Shown here: in pieces, positions 52,854 to 62,423 of the stretch
Numbering within the stretch: the first letter of the stretch is position 1
Layout: the number at the start of each line of letters is the position of its first letter
Assembly: GCF_008386575.1 (NCBI RefSeq)
Contig: NZ_VUOA01000028.1
Location: 85,588-149,587 of the forward strand
Reading direction: 5' to 3'
Length of the DNA stretch: 64,000 nt
Origin: Salinarimonas soli
GTDB taxonomy: Bacteria > Pseudomonadota > Alphaproteobacteria > Rhizobiales > Beijerinckiaceae
Position numbers and translations under genes: made by a program
The notes under the pieces: model-generated
Database searches by the model: none
What the model was told of the DNA's origin: nothing
Seen by the model: only the letters and a program-made list of their open reading frames with translations

Positions 52854-54494
52854 CTACCCGGCCGCTGGGGCCGGCACCGCGCCCGCCATCTGGCGCAGGG
52901 CGAAGCGCTGGAGCTTGCCGGTCTGGGTCTTGGGCAGCGCCTCCACGAACTCCACGGCGCGGGGATACTTGTAGGGCGCGATCTCGGCCTTCACATGCTC
53001 CTGGAGCGCCTTCGCCATCTCGGGGCCGGGCGCCGCGCCCTCGCGCAGGACAACGTAAGCCTTCACGATCATGCCGCGCTCGCCGTCGGGCGCGCCGACA
53101 ACGCCGCACTCGGCGACGTCGGCATGGGCGAGGAGCGCCGCCTCGACCTCCGGTCCGGCGATGTTGTAGCCCGCCGAGACGATCATGTCGTCGGAGCGCG
53201 CCTGGTACCAGAAATAGCCGTCCTCGTCGTGATGGTAGGTGTCGCCGGTGACGTTCCAGCCGTCCTGGACGTAGCGGGCCTGGCGCTCGTCGGCGAGATA
53301 GCGGCAACCAGTGGGGCCGCGCACCGCAAGCCGCCCCGTGGAGCCGGGGGGCAGGTCGCGGCCCGCGTCGTCGATCACCTTCGCCTCGTAGCCCGGCACG
53401 GGCTTGCCCGTCGCGCCGGGGCGGATCTCGTCCTCGCGGGCGGCGATGAAGATGTGCAGCATCTCGGTAGCGCCGATGCCGTCCATGAGCTTCAAGCCCG
53501 TCGCCTCGTGCCAGGCCTCGAAGGTGGCCTTCGGCAGGGCCTCCCCCGCCGAGACGCATTTGCGCAACGACGAGATGTCGGCGATGGCGAGCTTCGGCAG
53601 CATGGCGCGATAGGCGGTGGGCGCCGTGAAGCAGATGGTGGCGCGGTGTCGCTCGATTGCCGAGAGGAGGTCGTCGGGCCCCGCCTTCTCGAGGAGCACC
53701 GTCGAGGCCCCGACCCGCATGGGAAACAGGACGAGGCCGCCGAGGCCGAAGGTGAAGGCGAGCGGGGGCGAGCCGATGAAGCGGTCGGAGGCCTCCGGCC
53801 GCAGGACGTTGCGGGAGTAAGCGTCGCAGATCGCGAGCATGTCGCGATGGAAGTGCATCGTGCCCTTAGGCTCCCCTGTGGTGCCCGAGGTGAACCCGAT
53901 GAGGCAGACGTCGTCGGCGGCCGTGTCGACTGCCGTGAAATCGGGGGAGGCCTCGGCCATGAGGGCTTCGAGAGCGTCGGGGGCGCCGCTGCCCCAATAG
54001 ACCACGCGGCGCAGGTCCGGGCAGAGCGCGCGGGCCTTTTCCATCTCGTCGGCGAGGCGGTGGTCGCACAGCGCCAGGTCGATGCGCGCCTTCGTGACCG
54101 GGTAGGCGATCTCGCGGGCCCGCAGGAGCGGCATGGTGGCCACCACCACCCCGCCGGCCTTGAGCACGGCGAGATAGGTCGCGACCAGCATGGCGTTGTT
54201 GGCCGAGCGCAGCAGGACCCGGCCGCCGGGGAGGAGGCCTAAGGGGCCCGTGAGCACGTTGCAGATCCGGTTCACCCGCGCCTGGAGCTCGGCATAGGTG
54301 AGCGTCTCGGAGCCGGAGATGAGGCAGACCTCGCCGCCCCTGCCCTCCTCGACCCAGCGGTCGAGGAAGTGGGTCACGCAGTTCAGGCGCTCGGGATACT
54401 GGAGCTCGGGGCGCCCGAACGTGAAGGCAGGCCATCGCTCCCGCGGCGGCAGGTTGGCCTGCGCGAAGGTGTCGACATGGGCAGTCCTGGCCAT
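52854..54494 (-). CDS. benzoate/2-aminobenzoate-CoA ligase family protein
   Basis: A 546-aa ANL-superfamily acid-CoA ligase. The P-loop LIGFTSGTTGEPKGTMHFHR, the core motif DGIGATEMLHIF, the YQARSDDMIVSAGYNI hinge and the PKTQTGKLQRF catalytic lysine region are present. The N-terminal HVDTFAQANLPPRERWPAF and LQYPERLNC resemble 2-aminobenzoate-CoA ligases of rhizobia. It activates an aromatic acid to its CoA ester. Anthranilate is the best guess because of the partial monooxygenase at the window edge; benzoate or salicylate remain possible. Confidence 0.9.
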   Translation of the reverse strand: MARTAHVDTFAQANLPPRERWPAFTFGRPELQYPERLNCVTHFLDRWVEEGRGGEVCLISGSETLTYAELQARVNRICNVLTGPLGLLPGGRVLLRSANNAMLVATYLAVLKAGGVVVATMPLLRAREIAYPVTKARIDLALCDHRLADEMEKARALCPDLRRVVYWGSGAPDALEALMAEASPDFTAVDTAADDVCLIGFTSGTTGEPKGTMHFHRDMLAICDAYSRNVLRPEASDRFIGSPPLAFTFGLGGLVLFPMRVGASTVLLEKAGPDDLLSAIERHRATICFTAPTAYRAMLPKLAIADISSLRKCVSAGEALPKATFEAWHEATGLKLMDGIGATEMLHIFIAAREDEIRPGATGKPVPGYEAKVIDDAGRDLPPGSTGRLAVRGPTGCRYLADERQARYVQDGWNVTGDTYHHDEDGYFWYQARSDDMIVSAGYNIAGPEVEAALLAHADVAECGVVGAPDGERGMIVKAYVVLREGAAPGPEMAKALQEHVKAEIAPYKYPRAVEFVEALPKTQTGKLQRFALRQMAGAVPAPAAG

Positions 54495-54546
54495 CGTCAG
54501 CTCCTCCAGTGTGTTCCCCTCTCCTCGCGGACCGGAGGAGGCGTTC

Positions 54547-55743
54547 TCATTCCGCCGCGCGCGGCAGCGCCGCCTCGGCGGCGTACTTCATCAGCTCGCG
54601 GGCGATCACGATCTTCTGCACTTCCGTTGCGCCCTCGTAGATCCGCAGGGCCCGGATCTCGCGATAGAGCTCCTCGACCTTCACGCCCTTCATGACGCCC
54701 AAGCCCCCGAAGATCTGCACCGCCCGGTCGATCACGCCCTGCGCCGCCTCGGTGGCGTGCATCTTCGCCATCGCGGCCTCGCGGGTGACGCGCGGGGCGC
54801 CCCGGTCCTTGGTCCAGGCCGCGCGGTAGACGAGAAGCGCGGAGGTGTCGACGGCCGTGGCCATCTCGGCCAGCGCGGCCTGCGTGAGCTGGAGATCGCC
54901 CAAGGGGGCGCCGAACATCTGCCGGGTCGCGGCCCGCCCCACCGCCTCGTCGAGGGCGCGACGCGCGAAGCCGAGCGCCGCGGCGCCCACCGTGGAGCGG
55001 AACACGTCGAGCGTCGCCATGGCGACCTTGAACCCCTCGCCCGGCCCCCCGACCCGGTTCCCGACGGGCACGCGGCAGCCCTCGAAGCGCAGGGTCGCGA
55101 GCGGGTGCGGCGCGATCACGTCCATGCGCTCGGCGATCTGGAGGCCGGGCGTGTCGGCATCGACCACGAAGGCCGAGAGCCCGCGGGCGCCGGGCGCCTC
55201 GCCGGTGCGGGCGAAGACCACGTAATGGTCGGCGATGCCCCCGTTCGAGATCCAGGTCTTTGCCCCGTCGATCCGGACATGCCCCGGCCCGTCCGGCGTC
55301 GCGGTGGTCGACATGGCGGCGACGTCGGAGCCCGCGTCGGGCTCCGAGAGCGCGAAGGCCGCGATGGCCTCGCCCCGGCCCACGGGCGGCAGGTAGCGGG
55401 CCCTCAAGGCATCCGAGCCCGCGAGCGTGATGGGGCCGGTGCCGAGCCCCTGCATGGCGAAGGCGAAGTCGGCGAGGCCGTCTTGATAGGCCAGGGTCTC
55501 ACGGGCGAGGCACAGGGTGCGGACGTCGAAGCCATCCGTCAGCCCGCCATAGGCCGCCGGCACGGTGGCACGCAGCCAGCCGGCCCTGCCGAGAGCCCGC
55601 ACGAGACGCCGGCAGGAAGCGTCGACGTCGCCATGGTCGACAAGGGGCGGGACAGCATGGGCCGCCCACGTGCGCAGGTCGCCGGCGAAGCGCGCGTGAG
55701 GCGGCTCGAAGAAGGGCCAGGTGAGGAAGGTGGCATCAGGCAT
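54547..55743 (-). CDS. acyl-CoA dehydrogenase
   Basis: A 398-aa flavoprotein of the acyl-CoA dehydrogenase family. [15 protein letters not shown] and [16 protein letters not shown] bind FAD and substrate. The C-terminal [20 protein letters not shown] and [17 protein letters not shown] carry the usual catalytic Glu. It oxidises an acyl-CoA in the ring-derived chain. The start MPDATFL follows a repeat region; the upstream frame is repeat sequence. Confidence 0.92.
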   Translation of the reverse strand: MPDATFLTWPFFEPPHARFAGDLRTWAAHAVPPLVDHGDVDASCRRLVRALGRAGWLRATVPAAYGGLTDGFDVRTLCLARETLAYQDGLADFAFAMQGLGTGPITLAGSDALRARYLPPVGRGEAIAAFALSEPDAGSDVAAMSTTATPDGPGHVRIDGAKTWISNGGIADHYVVFARTGEAPGARGLSAFVVDADTPGLQIAERMDVIAPHPLATLRFEGCRVPVGNRVGGPGEGFKVAMATLDVFRSTVGAAALGFARRALDEAVGRAATRQMFGAPLGDLQLTQAALAEMATAVDTSALLVYRAAWTKDRGAPRVTREAAMAKMHATEAAQGVIDRAVQIFGGLGVMKGVKVEELYREIRALRIYEGATEVQKIVIARELMKYAAEAALPRAAE

Positions 55744-55752
55744 GAAGCGCCT

Positions 55753-55998
55753 CCTCCCCTCTCCCGGATGGGAGAGGGATGCACGACGTGCCAGGGGGTG
55801 AGGGTGGCCCCTTGGGGAGGTTCGCACATCCGCTCACACCCGTGTCATGGCCGGGCTCGCCCCGGCCATCCAGTCGACGCTCGCCCCTGGGTCCCCGGGA
55901 CAAGCCCAGGGATGACGGTGGAGAGGCGGCGAGGGCTTGCGACACGATTAGCGTGGCACTCTCACCCCCGGCCCCTCTCCCATCCGGGAAAGGGGAGG
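55753..55998. mobile_element. 246-bp composite palindromic element, copy 1
   Basis: The ends CCTCCCCTCTCCCGGATGGG (left) and its near-perfect reverse complement (right; one mismatch in 24 bp) enclose a GTCATGGCCGGGCTCG...CCCAGGGATGAC core (55844-55916). A sister copy of the same layout lies at 63205-63433. It interrupts the minus-strand aromatic operon between the acyl-CoA dehydrogenase and enoyl-CoA hydratase genes. Confidence 0.7.
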
Positions 55999-56015
55999 TT
56001 TCGCGCGCGTCCATC

Positions 56016-56843
56016 TCAGTTCCCCTCGAACACGGGCTTCTCCTTCGCGGCGAAGGCGCGATAGGCACGAGCGAAGTCCTCCGTCGTCATGCACAGGGCC
56101 TGCGCCACGGCTTCCGCCTCGATGGCCTCCTCCACCGACATGGCCCATTCCATGGCGAGCATGCGCTTCGTCATGGTGTTGGCGTAGGTGGGGCCGCGGG
56201 CGATGTCGGCGGCGAGCGCGTGCGCCTGTGCGAGCGCATCCTCGGCGAGGCGGTTGAAGAAGCCCCAGGCGGCGCCCTCCTCGGCGGTCATGAAGCGGCC
56301 GGTATAGAGAAGCTCCGAGGCGCGACCCTGGCCGATGAGGCGGGGCAGGATCGCGCAAGCCCCCATGTCGCAGCCTGCGAGCCCCACCTTGTTGAACAGG
56401 AAGCCCACCTTGGCGCGGGGCGTGGCGAGCCGCATGTCGGAGGCCATGGCGATGATGGCGCCCGCCCCCGCGCAGATCCCGTCGACCGCGGCGATGACCG
56501 GCTGCGGGCAGGCCCGCATGGCCTTCACGAGCTCGCCCGTCATGCGGGTGAAGGCGGTAAGCCCCTTGGTGTCCATGGCGACGAGGGGCCCGATGATCTC
56601 GAACACGTCGCCGCCCGACGAAAAGTTGCCCCCCGCCCCCGTGATCACCACGGCCTTCACCGCGTCGTCCCGCTGCAAGGCCCAGAACAGGTCGGTGAGC
56701 TCGCGGTAGCTCTCGAAGGTGAGCGGGTTCTTCCGGTCGGGCCGGTTCAGGGTCACGGCCGCGACCGGGCCGTCGACCGCGAGCAGGAAGTGGCGGGCCT
56801 CGTAGCCGGAGAGCGGCAGGGTCACGGGATTGGCGGCGGTCAC
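56016..56843 (-). CDS. enoyl-CoA hydratase/isomerase family protein
   Basis: A 275-aa crotonase-fold protein. The oxyanion-hole segments [15 protein letters not shown] and [19 protein letters not shown] are clear, as is [17 protein letters not shown]. The chosen GTG start overlaps the marR stop (GTGA) and has AGGAG upstream. It probably hydrates an unsaturated CoA intermediate formed after ring opening or ring reduction. Confidence 0.91.
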   Translation of the reverse strand: MTAANPVTLPLSGYEARHFLLAVDGPVAAVTLNRPDRKNPLTFESYRELTDLFWALQRDDAVKAVVITGAGGNFSSGGDVFEIIGPLVAMDTKGLTAFTRMTGELVKAMRACPQPVIAAVDGICAGAGAIIAMASDMRLATPRAKVGFLFNKVGLAGCDMGACAILPRLIGQGRASELLYTGRFMTAEEGAAWGFFNRLAEDALAQAHALAADIARGPTYANTMTKRMLAMEWAMSVEEAIEAEAVAQALCMTTEDFARAYRAFAAKEKPVFEGN

Positions 56844-57346
56844 GGGCGGCTTTCTCCTGGCAGGGCGGCGTGGGCGGAGGACTTGGTCTTGGCGAGGAGC
56901 CGCATGAGGACATCCACCTCGTCGCGGGAGAGGCCCTCGAACATCTCGGCGATCCAGGCCTCGTGGGCGGCCGCCATGGCGCGGAACTCCGCGCGGCCGA
57001 GGTCCGTCAGGCGGATCACCTGGGCGCGGCGGTCGTGGGCGGCGGTCCGTCGCTCCAGATGGCCCGACTCGACGAGGCGCTCCACGAGGCCCGTGACGTT
57101 GCCGTTCGAGACCATCATCCGCCGCGAGACGTCGGAGAGCGTCATGCCCTCGGGCGCCCGGTCGAGCTGCGCCATGAGGTCGAAGCGGGGCAGCGTCACC
57201 CCGAACGTGTCGCGAAGGCGCGTGCGGATCTCCGCTTCGATGAGGTTGGTGCAGGTGAGCATGCGCAGCCACAGGCGCAGCTCGTCGGCGTGCTCGCCCG
57301 GTGCCTCCAAGGCCTTGGCCTCGGCGTCGAGGGGGATGGCGTCCAT
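56840..57346 (-). CDS. MarR-family regulator of the aromatic CoA cluster
   Basis: A 168-aa winged-helix regulator. The HTH region [28 protein letters not shown] and the wing with [13 protein letters not shown] are typical of MarR proteins that respond to aromatic acids or their CoA esters, such as BadR and CouR. It overlaps the SDR gene by 1 bp and the hydratase gene by 4 bp. It probably binds the palindrome at 58147-58164. Confidence 0.9.
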   Translation of the reverse strand: MDAIPLDAEAKALEAPGEHADELRLWLRMLTCTNLIEAEIRTRLRDTFGVTLPRFDLMAQLDRAPEGMTLSDVSRRMMVSNGNVTGLVERLVESGHLERRTAAHDRRAQVIRLTDLGRAEFRAMAAAHEAWIAEMFEGLSRDEVDVLMRLLAKTKSSAHAALPGESRP

Positions 57347-58110
57347 CAGACCTCCCCTCCCGCCACCGCGATGGCCTGCCCCGTGACCGAGCGCGCGCCC
57401 GCCCCGCACAGCCAGAGCACGGCCTCGGCGACCTCGGCGGGGTCGATGAGGCGCCCCTGCGGGTTGTGCCGCACCAGCTCCTTCAGGGCCTCCTCCCGGG
57501 ACCGGCCGGTCTTTGCCGTGATGGTGTCGAGGCTCTGGGCCACGAGGTCGGTGTCGGTGAAGCCGGGGCACACGGCATTCACGGTGACGCCAGTGGCGGC
57601 GATCTCCAGGGCGAGCGCCCGCACGAAGCCGATCACCGCGTGCTTGGCCGCGCAATAGGCCGAGACGTAGGGGTACCCTTTGAGGCCCGCCGTGGAGGCG
57701 ACGGCGATGATCCGGCCATAGCCGCGCTCGGCCATCCCGCCCGCGACGAGCCGCGCCGGGTGCACGACGCCCATGAGGTTCACGTCGAGCATGCGCCGGA
57801 AGAGCGCTTCGTCGGAGCGCGCGAGCGGTGCCGAGACGGCGGCGCCGGCGTTGGCGATCAGGATGTCGACGGGGCCGTGCCGCTCCTGCGCCCGCTCCAG
57901 GGCCGCCCGGACAGCGTCGGCGTCGGTCACGTCCGCCGTGACCGCACCCGCGCCGACGCCCTCGGCCACCGCGCGATCGAGGCCCGCCTGGTCGCGCCCG
58001 AGCAGGGTGACCCGGGCGCCGGCCCCGGTGAGCGCGGCCGCGACGGCGCGGCCGATGCCGCGCCCTCCCCCCGTCACCAGTGCGTGCCGCCCCTCGACCC
58101 CGCCCGTCAT
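57346..58110 (-). CDS. SDR-family dehydrogenase (3-hydroxyacyl-CoA dehydrogenase-like)
   Basis: A 254-aa short-chain dehydrogenase. It has TGGGRGIG cofactor motif, ILIANAG, catalytic Ser in [10 protein letters not shown] and YxxxK in [12 protein letters not shown], then [15 protein letters not shown]. Probably NAD(H)-dependent oxidation of a 3-hydroxyacyl-CoA in the cluster's beta-oxidation sequence. It is the promoter-proximal gene of the minus-strand operon. Confidence 0.91.
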   Translation of the reverse strand: MTGGVEGRHALVTGGGRGIGRAVAAALTGAGARVTLLGRDQAGLDRAVAEGVGAGAVTADVTDADAVRAALERAQERHGPVDILIANAGAAVSAPLARSDEALFRRMLDVNLMGVVHPARLVAGGMAERGYGRIIAVASTAGLKGYPYVSAYCAAKHAVIGFVRALALEIAATGVTVNAVCPGFTDTDLVAQSLDTITAKTGRSREEALKELVRHNPQGRLIDPAEVAEAVLWLCGAGARSVTGQAIAVAGGEV

Positions 58111-58146
58111 CGTCGCCCCATCGGCCCTTGAACTGCGCCACGGAAT

Positions 58147-58164
58147 TATTTTAAGCTTCAAATA
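58147..58164. promoter_or_regulatory. AT-rich 18-bp palindrome, probable MarR operator
   Basis: TATTTTAAGCTTCAAATA is palindromic at 16 of 18 positions, centred on AAGCTT. It lies 37 bp before the SDR start and is a striking AT island in GC-rich DNA. It sits in the divergent region between the enzyme operon and the ABC transporter operon. Confidence 0.7.
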
Positions 58165-58382
58165 TCCGCTGGCAACGGGGAAGTTCGAACCCGCGATGCC
58201 GGTCCCCCTCGGGACGGATCCCAGATTTTTCGCGCGGCAGGCTTGTCGGGCGGCGGATTTGGGCTCCACACTGGGACGCGACCGGAAAAGGGGGCGAAAA
58301 CGCCCGAAATCCGGCGCCGACAACCAACGAGCGCGGCCCACCGCGCCGGGAACGGTCGAGTACCAACGCGGGAGACGATGAC

Positions 58383-59558
58383 ATGAAGACGTTCGTGAAG
58401 GCCGCCGGCGTCGCTGCGGCGCTGGGGCTCATGGCCTCGACGGCGCTGGCGCAGGGCGAGAAAGTGCGCGTCGGCCTGATGCTGACCCTGTCCGGTCCCT
58501 CGGCGGTGCTCGGCCAGCAGGCCCGCGACGGGTTCAATCTCGCGGTCAAGGAGATGGGCGGCAAGCTCGGCGGCCGCGAGGTCGAGGTGATCGTCGTCGA
58601 CGACGAGCTCAAGCCGGACGTGGCGGTCACGAAGGTCAAGGGGCTCGTCGAGCGCGACAAGGTCGACTTCGTGGTGGGCCCCATCTTCTCGAACGTCGCG
58701 GGCGCCATCCACAAGCCCGTGACGGATGCGGGCGTGTTCCTGCTCAGCCCCAATGCCGGTCCCTCCGTCTTCGCGGGCAAGGGCTGCAACCCGAACTTCT
58801 TCGCCGTCTCCTACCAGAACGACCAGAACCACGAGGTCGCCGGCAAGGTCGCGCAGAACCGCGGCTACAAGCGCGTCTACCTCCTGACGCCGAACTACCA
58901 GGCGGGCCGGGACGCGATGGCGGGCTTCAAGCGCCATTTCAAGGGCGAGATCGTCGAGGAATCCTACGTTCCCCTCAACAATCTCGACTTCCAGTCCGAG
59001 CTCGCCAAGCTCGCGGCGGCCCAGCCGGACGCCGTCTTCACCTTCATGCCCGGCGGCATGGGCGTGAACCTCGTGCGCCAGTACCGGCAGGCGGGCCTCG
59101 CCGACAAGATCCCCTTCCTCTCCGCCTTCACGGTGGACGAGTCGACGCTGCCGGCGCAACAGGACGCGGCGATCGGGATGCTCGGCGGCTCCAACTGGGC
59201 CCCGAACCTCGACACGCCGCAGAACAAGGCGTTCGTGGCGGCCTACGAGAAGGAGTTCAACGCGGTCCCGGGCTCGTACTCGATGCACGCCTACGACACG
59301 GCAAAGCTCCTCGACAGCGCCGTGAAGAGCGTGAAGGACCTTTCGGACAAGAAAGCCGTGCGCGAGGCGATCGCGAAGGCTGACTTCCAGTCGCTTCGCG
59401 GCGACTTCAAGTTCGGCGCCAACGGCTTTCCCGTGCAGGACTTCTACCTCGTGAAGGCGGCGAAGCGCCCGGACGGCAAGTTCCAGACCGAGATCGTCGA
59501 GAAGGTCTTCGACGACTACGCCGACGCCTACGCCAAGGACTGCAAGCCGGCGAGCTGA
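58383..59558 (+). CDS. ABC transporter substrate-binding protein (aromatic-acid LivK-like)
   Basis: A 391-aa periplasmic receptor with a signal peptide (KTFVKAAGVAAALGLMAS, cut near ALAQ). It has the LivK-type fold: VGLMLTLSGPSAVLGQQARD, DKVDFVVGPIFSNVAGAI and VYLLTPNYQAGRDAMAGFK. It heads an operon with two permeases and two ATPases. The linked enzymes suggest an aromatic acid ligand, as for many family members in Rhodopseudomonas and Bradyrhizobium; inference. Confidence 0.92.
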   Translation: MKTFVKAAGVAAALGLMASTALAQGEKVRVGLMLTLSGPSAVLGQQARDGFNLAVKEMGGKLGGREVEVIVVDDELKPDVAVTKVKGLVERDKVDFVVGPIFSNVAGAIHKPVTDAGVFLLSPNAGPSVFAGKGCNPNFFAVSYQNDQNHEVAGKVAQNRGYKRVYLLTPNYQAGRDAMAGFKRHFKGEIVEESYVPLNNLDFQSELAKLAAAQPDAVFTFMPGGMGVNLVRQYRQAGLADKIPFLSAFTVDESTLPAQQDAAIGMLGGSNWAPNLDTPQNKAFVAAYEKEFNAVPGSYSMHAYDTAKLLDSAVKSVKDLSDKKAVREAIAKADFQSLRGDFKFGANGFPVQDFYLVKAAKRPDGKFQTEIVEKVFDDYADAYAKDCKPAS

Positions 59559-59627
59559 GGCCCGACCCCTCTCCCCGCCCTCATCCTGAGGAGCGCCCGC
59601 AGGGCGCGTCTCGAAGGAGCAGGGAGA

Positions 59628-59681
59628 GGGGGTGAGGGGGCTTGGACGGTCGGGCTCCGCCGTCCAAGCCCCCTCACCCCC
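59628..59681. repeat. 22-bp perfect hairpin between binding-protein and permease genes
   Basis: The arms at 59628-59649 and 59660-59681 are perfect reverse complements (cores GAGGGGGCTTGGACGG and CCGTCCAAGCCCCCTC) around a 10-nt loop. GC-rich arms of the dispersed family flank it at 59565-59600 and 59710-59755. In mRNA it would give a very stable stem-loop after the binding-protein gene. Confidence 0.75.
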
Positions 59682-59765
59682 GCGCTGCCGCGCTCGCCTC
59701 AAGCCCCGGCAAGGGGGTTTGAGGCCCTCTCCCCGCGTGGCGGGGAGAGGTGACCAGGAGCCCCC

Positions 59766-60686
59766 ATGTCCACCACCCTCCTCATCATCCAGACCCTCAA
59801 CGGCCTGCAGTTCGGGATCATCCTGTTCCTGATCGCGGCGGGGCTCACCCTCGTGTTCGGGGTCATGGACTTCATCAACCTGGCGCACGGGGTGCAGTAC
59901 ATGGTCGGCGCCTATCTGGCGGCGGCCTTCACCGCGATGACGGGGAACTTCGGCCTGGGCCTCCTCCTGGCCTTGCCCACGGCGCTCGCCTTCGGCCTCG
60001 TGCTGGAGGTCCTGATCTTCCGGCACCTCTACGACCGCGACCACCTCGACCAGGTGCTCGCCACTTTCGGCGTCATCCTGTTCCTGAACCAGGCGGTGAA
60101 GTTCGTCTGGGGCGCCGCGCCCCTTTTCGTGCCCGTGCCGGAGATCCTGTCAGGCTCCATCGAGATCGCGCCGGGCCTGCTCTACCCGGTCTACCGCCTC
60201 GCCATCATCGCGGCGGGCCTCGGGGTTGCGGCGCTCCTCTACGGGCTCGTGAACCACACCCGGGCCGGGATGCTGGTGCGGGCAGGCGCCACCAACGCCC
60301 CCATGGTCTCGGCGCTCGGCGTCGACATCCGCCGCCTCTTCATGCTCGTGTTCGGGTTCGGGGCGATGCTGGCGGGCTTTGCCGGCGCCATGGTGGCGCC
60401 CATCCTCTCCGTCGAGCCCGGCATGGGCGACAACCTGCTCATCCTCGCCTTCGTGGTGATCGTCATCGGCGGCATCGGCTCGGTGCGCGGCGCCTTCATC
60501 GCGGCGCTCGCCGTGGGGCTCGTCGACACGCTCGGACGCTCCTTCGCCTCCAACATCCTGCGCCTGTTCCTGGATTCGGGCGCCGCAAGCCAGACCGGCC
60601 GGGCGCTCGCCCCGATGCTGATCTACATCCTCATGGCCGCGATCCTGTTCTTCCGGCCCTCAGGGCTCTTCCCGGTGAGGCGGTGA
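59766..60686 (+). CDS. livH: branched-chain-type ABC transporter permease LivH
   Basis: A 306-aa permease with about eight transmembrane segments. Family landmarks: GLQFGIILFLIAAGLTLVFG, MDFINLAHG, VVIVIGGIGSVRGAFIAAL and the FFRPSGLFP end. It pairs with LivM to form the membrane channel. Its TGA overlaps the livM GTG start by 4 bp. Confidence 0.94.
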   Translation: MSTTLLIIQTLNGLQFGIILFLIAAGLTLVFGVMDFINLAHGVQYMVGAYLAAAFTAMTGNFGLGLLLALPTALAFGLVLEVLIFRHLYDRDHLDQVLATFGVILFLNQAVKFVWGAAPLFVPVPEILSGSIEIAPGLLYPVYRLAIIAAGLGVAALLYGLVNHTRAGMLVRAGATNAPMVSALGVDIRRLFMLVFGFGAMLAGFAGAMVAPILSVEPGMGDNLLILAFVVIVIGGIGSVRGAFIAALAVGLVDTLGRSFASNILRLFLDSGAASQTGRALAPMLIYILMAAILFFRPSGLFPVRR

Positions 60687-61678
60687 CGTACGTGAACGAG
60701 ATCGCCACTCCCTCCCCCGCCGCCCTGGACGTGCCCCGCGCGCCCGCGCTCCGCCGCTACGGCGTGCCGGTCCTCGTCTTCGCGGCTTTCGCGCTCGCGC
60801 CCATCGCGGCGGCGCAGGGGGCCGAGGGCTACATCCTGTCGCTGCTCACCCGGGTGATGATCTTCGCCATCGCGGCGATGTCCCTCGACCTGATCCTCGG
60901 CTACGGGGCGCTGGTCTCCTTCGGCCACGCGGCCTTCCTCGGCATCGGCGCCTACGCGGTGGGCATCCTGGCGAGCCACGGCATCGAGAGCGCCCTCGTG
61001 CAGCTCCTTGCGGCGCTCGGGGCCTCGGCGCTGTTCGCCCTCGTCACGGGCGCGATCTCGATGCGCACGAAGGGCGTCTACTTCATCATGATCACGCTCG
61101 CCTTCGGGCAGATGCTGTACTTCCTCGCCACCTCGCTCTCGGCCTATGGCGGCGACGACGGCCTGACGCTGCCCTCCCGCAGCCTCCTGTTCGGCGCGAA
61201 CCTGCTCAAGGGCGACCACGCCTTCTACTACGCGGTGCTGGGCTGCCTGCTGGGCTGCTACCTGCTCTGCCGCTCGGTCGTGGCCTCGCGCTTCGGGCGG
61301 GTGCTGCGGGGCGCCAAGGAGAACGCGGTGCGCATGCAGGCGATCGGCTTCGCGCCCTACCGCTTCCAGCTCGGGGCCTACGTCCTGGCCGGCACGCTGT
61401 GCGGCCTCGCGGGCTTCCTCCTCGCCAACCAGACCGAGTTCGTCAGCCCCGCCTACATGACCTGGCAGCGCTCGGGCGAGCTCATCGTGGTGGTGGTGCT
61501 CGGCGGGCTCGCCTCCCTCCACGGGGCGATCATCGGCGCCGCCGCCTTCCTCCTCCTAGAGGAGGTGCTGTCGGGCTATACCGAGCACTGGAAGATGATC
61601 TTCGGCCCGCTCCTCGTCCTCGTGGTGCTCTATGCGCGGGGCGGCATCCTCGGGATGATGGGAGGACGTCATGGCTGA
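60683..61678 (+). CDS. livM: branched-chain-type ABC transporter permease LivM
   Basis: A 331-aa permease with LILGYGALVSFGHAAFLGIG, RTKGVYFIMITLAFGQM and VVVVLGGLASLHGAIIGAA. The start is a GTG overlapping the livH stop (GTGA). Together with livH it forms the translocation pore; livG starts inside its last codons (8-bp overlap). Confidence 0.94.
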   Translation: MTYVNEIATPSPAALDVPRAPALRRYGVPVLVFAAFALAPIAAAQGAEGYILSLLTRVMIFAIAAMSLDLILGYGALVSFGHAAFLGIGAYAVGILASHGIESALVQLLAALGASALFALVTGAISMRTKGVYFIMITLAFGQMLYFLATSLSAYGGDDGLTLPSRSLLFGANLLKGDHAFYYAVLGCLLGCYLLCRSVVASRFGRVLRGAKENAVRMQAIGFAPYRFQLGAYVLAGTLCGLAGFLLANQTEFVSPAYMTWQRSGELIVVVVLGGLASLHGAIIGAAAFLLLEEVLSGYTEHWKMIFGPLLVLVVLYARGGILGMMGGRHG

Positions 61679-62423
61679 CGCGATCCTGCGCCTGGAGGGG
61701 CTGCGCAAGGCCTATGGCGCGCTCAAGGTCACCGACGACGTGACCCTCGACGTCCGGCCGGGCGAGCTGCACGCGATCATCGGCCCGAACGGCGCCGGCA
61801 AGACCACCCTGATCCACCAGGTCTCCGGCCTCGCGGCGAGCGATTCGGGGCGCATCCTGTTCGACAGCGCCGACGTCACCCGCCTCACCATGGCGCAACG
61901 CGTGCACAGGGGCCTCGCCCGCTCCTTCCAGATCACCTCCATCCTGCCGGGCTTCTCTGCGCTGGAGAACGTGGCCCTCGCCGTCCAGGCCCGGTCCGGC
62001 TCGAGCTTCCGCCTCTTCGGCGACGCCTCGCGGGAGCGGGGCCTCAACGAGGAGGCGATGAGCTATCTGGCCCAGGTCGGGCTGGGCCACCGGGCCATAA
62101 TCCCCTCGGGCCAGCTCTCGCACGGCGAGAAGCGCGGGCTGGAGCTCGCGATCGCGCTTGCCACCCGCCCGATGCTCCTCCTCCTCGACGAGCCGCTCGC
62201 CGGCACGGGGCACGAGGAATCGGAGCGCGTCGTCGAGACCCTGCGGGGCCTCAAGGGCCGCTACACCATCGTCCTCATCGAGCACGACATGAACGCGGTG
62301 TTCTCGCTCGCCGACCGGGTGTCGGTGCTCGTCTATGGCCGCGTCATCGCTACGGGCCGCCCCGACGAGGTGCGGGCGAACCCCGAGGTGCGGGCGGCGT
62401 ATCTAGGCGAAGAGGCGGCTTAG
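61671..62423 (+). CDS. livG: branched-chain-type ABC transporter ATPase LivG
   Basis: A 250-aa ATP-binding subunit. Walker A GPNGAGKTT, signature LSHGEKRGLELAIAL and Walker B MLLLLDEPLAGTGHEE are present, as is the H-loop IEHDM. It overlaps livM by 8 bp and its stop is directly followed by the livF ATG. Confidence 0.95.
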   Translation: MADAILRLEGLRKAYGALKVTDDVTLDVRPGELHAIIGPNGAGKTTLIHQVSGLAASDSGRILFDSADVTRLTMAQRVHRGLARSFQITSILPGFSALENVALAVQARSGSSFRLFGDASRERGLNEEAMSYLAQVGLGHRAIIPSGQLSHGEKRGLELAIALATRPMLLLLDEPLAGTGHEESERVVETLRGLKGRYTIVLIEHDMNAVFSLADRVSVLVYGRVIATGRPDEVRANPEVRAAYLGEEAA

